The position numbers and the translations under genes were made by a program. The notes beneath the pieces are model-generated. The model ran no database searches. It was not told the origin of the DNA and was given only the letters and a program-made list of their open reading frames with translations. A DNA stretch of 64,000 bases from Odobenus rosmarus divergens (taxonomy: Eukaryota; Chordata; Mammalia; Carnivora; Odobenidae): the NCBI RefSeq assembly GCF_000321225.1, contig NW_004450398.1, positions 1,662,340-1,726,339 on the forward strand, read 5' to 3'. Shown in pieces: positions 62,684 to 64,000 of this stretch. Numbering within the stretch: position 1 is the first letter of the stretch; each line of letters starts with the position of its first letter.

Positions 62684-64000
62684 GCTGGCGTAGATGGCAG
62701 GATAAACATGTAACTGGCTGGACACTGCTGGTCCAGGGACTGCCCCTGCTGAGAGATTCCAGGACTTCTGACAAAAGCCGGCAGAAGGTGAGAATCCTGA
62801 CCACATTGGTCCCCTGGATCTCTGTCTGTTGGGTCTGATGGAAGCTGAAGTGGTGAGAGTCCTTTTCTTTATCTGAATTTAGATTAGCAGAAGAGAGTAT
62901 CTGTGGAACTAGTTCATAGGGTATACTGACTTTGGTCAAAATTCGTCATGAGTACTCTTGGTTTTTATCAACCCCTTTCCTCACAGGGATGGTCACTGTT
63001 TTCCTTTGTCCCTGTCTGTTGTGTCATTCATCATTGGAAGAAAGACCACAGGGTAGAACACGGGCATAAGCCCTGTAAGCCTCGTGTTTGCCTAATGTCA
63101 CAGAGTGGAGAGTTCACGGTCCCAACCCTACTGGTGTCTGTGAGTTACTGTGTACATCAGGTAGAGGCTGTTGCTAAGACACCTTGGAAGCCAAAGCTAC
63201 AGAATTGCTGGGCACGGGTCGAGCACTTAAGTGCTGTTCAGAGTGCTTCCCAGCAGGGCACCTGGGTGGCTCAGTTGGTTGGGCAACTGCCTTTGGCTCA
63301 GGTCATGATCCTGGAGTCCCAGGATCGAGTCCCGCATGGGGCTCCCTGCTCAGCAGGGAGTCTGCTTTTCCCTCTGACCCTCCCCCACTCATGCTCTTTC
63401 TCTCTCTCATTCTCTCTCTCCCAAATAAATAAATAAAACCTAAAAAAAAAAAAAAAAGAGTGCTTCCCACCTAATTCAAAGACTCCCATGTTAGGAAAAC
63501 CTGGCACGGAACAGGTTGCGTTGATACTAAGTCACCTGCCAACCTCAAGAAAATTTCTGAGTAAACGAGGTACTCTGCAAAATGACACCACACGGTCCCC
63601 AAACCAGGCGCACACCCTCTTCCGTTATTAGTTTGGCTCAGAGACCCAAGGCTTAATCTAAAGTTCATCTGTTCCTTTTTACCAATCCTAAAACCTGCTC
63701 TATTTATCTCAAAAGTCTTGTTAATTATTGGCCTTGGGAAACCAAAGTCCTTCTCGGAGAAACTTGCATTCTGTATGTCACTCGAAGATATAAATCTTAC
63801 CATGTCTTTGAATTATGAACGCTCAAGAGGTATCTAAAACAATGCTCACACTCACCTAAGACGAAAGGAAAAACATTCCTAAAAAGACACCTTTTAAAAA
63901 TACAAACTGTGAGAAGGGTTCTCTTGCTCAGACTCTAGACCACAGCCTCCTTAAGATTTACTTTCAGGGACAACACAAATCTTAAAAGTCTTCTCTACAA
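62684..64000 (+). other. Possible ERV internal leader or unique flank, SINE-interrupted, open at window edge
   Basis: The sequence after the LTR has no recognisable retroviral open frame within the window. A candidate primer-binding site starts TGGCGTAGATGGCAGGAT at 62686. The next few hundred bases ('gtgagaatcctgaccacatt', 'tgtctgttgggtctgatgg') have the look of a gammaretrovirus-like leader, but I cannot prove it. A Can-SINE lies at 63256-63457. Confidence 0.35.
63256..63457 (+). mobile_element. Can-SINE
   Basis: It starts GGGCACCTGGGTGGCTCAG, ends (AAAT)nAAACCT plus A-run, and is flanked by agagtgcttccca. Confidence 0.95.

Overview
This is nuclear DNA from a mammal of the order Carnivora, most likely a caniform. 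About two dozen tRNA-Lys-derived Can-SINE (SINEC) copies are scattered through it on both strands, most with target-site duplications and A-rich tails. There are also young LINE-1 3' ends of the carnivore type, plus older mammal-wide repeats: L1M, MIR, MER5 and MaLR LTRs. Nothing looks bacterial, plasmid or phage. The long ATG-to-stop stretches are almost all chance frames or transposon remnants.

Only one protein-coding gene can be supported: RMI2, the small OB-fold subunit of the BLM-TOP3A-RMI1-RMI2 dissolvasome. It lies on the minus strand in two coding exons. Exon 1 (33555-33891) sits in a CpG island with an E2F-type site and an inverted CCAAT box just upstream of the ATG. Exon 2 (30944-31092) ends at a TAG stop. 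Joined, they give 161 codons plus the stop. The conserved body is intact, and the N-terminus carries a Gly/Ala/Pro-rich extension containing an in-frame 21-bp tandem duplication. From memory of human synteny this corresponds to 16p13.13. The usual neighbours (protamine/TNP2/SOCS1 cluster upstream, LITAF downstream) are not seen and probably lie outside the window.

Layout: 1-7.2 kb is old L1 sequence riddled with SINEs. 7.2-10.5 kb is mostly unique. 10.5-18.3 kb is L1 fragments, two ERV LTRs and SINEs. 18.3-27.7 kb is largely unique, with a 38-bp x 5 minisatellite, a palindromic element and a 38-bp L1 stub. 27.7-30.1 kb is L1 split by a MaLR LTR. 30.1-34.0 kb is RMI2 and its promoter. 34.36-35.18 kb is a nested L1/SINE insertion. 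35.2-61.6 kb is intergenic, with old L1 3' ends, MIR, MER5, MaLR, SINEs and microsatellites. 61.9-64.0 kb is an ERV LTR followed by what may be its internal leader, running off the end.

I see no previously undescribed gene system. The points most worth a second look are the N-terminal repeat in RMI2, two SINEs that landed independently in the same site of two related LTRs, a poly(A)-only insertion with its own duplication, and the nested insertions sharing one target sequence.
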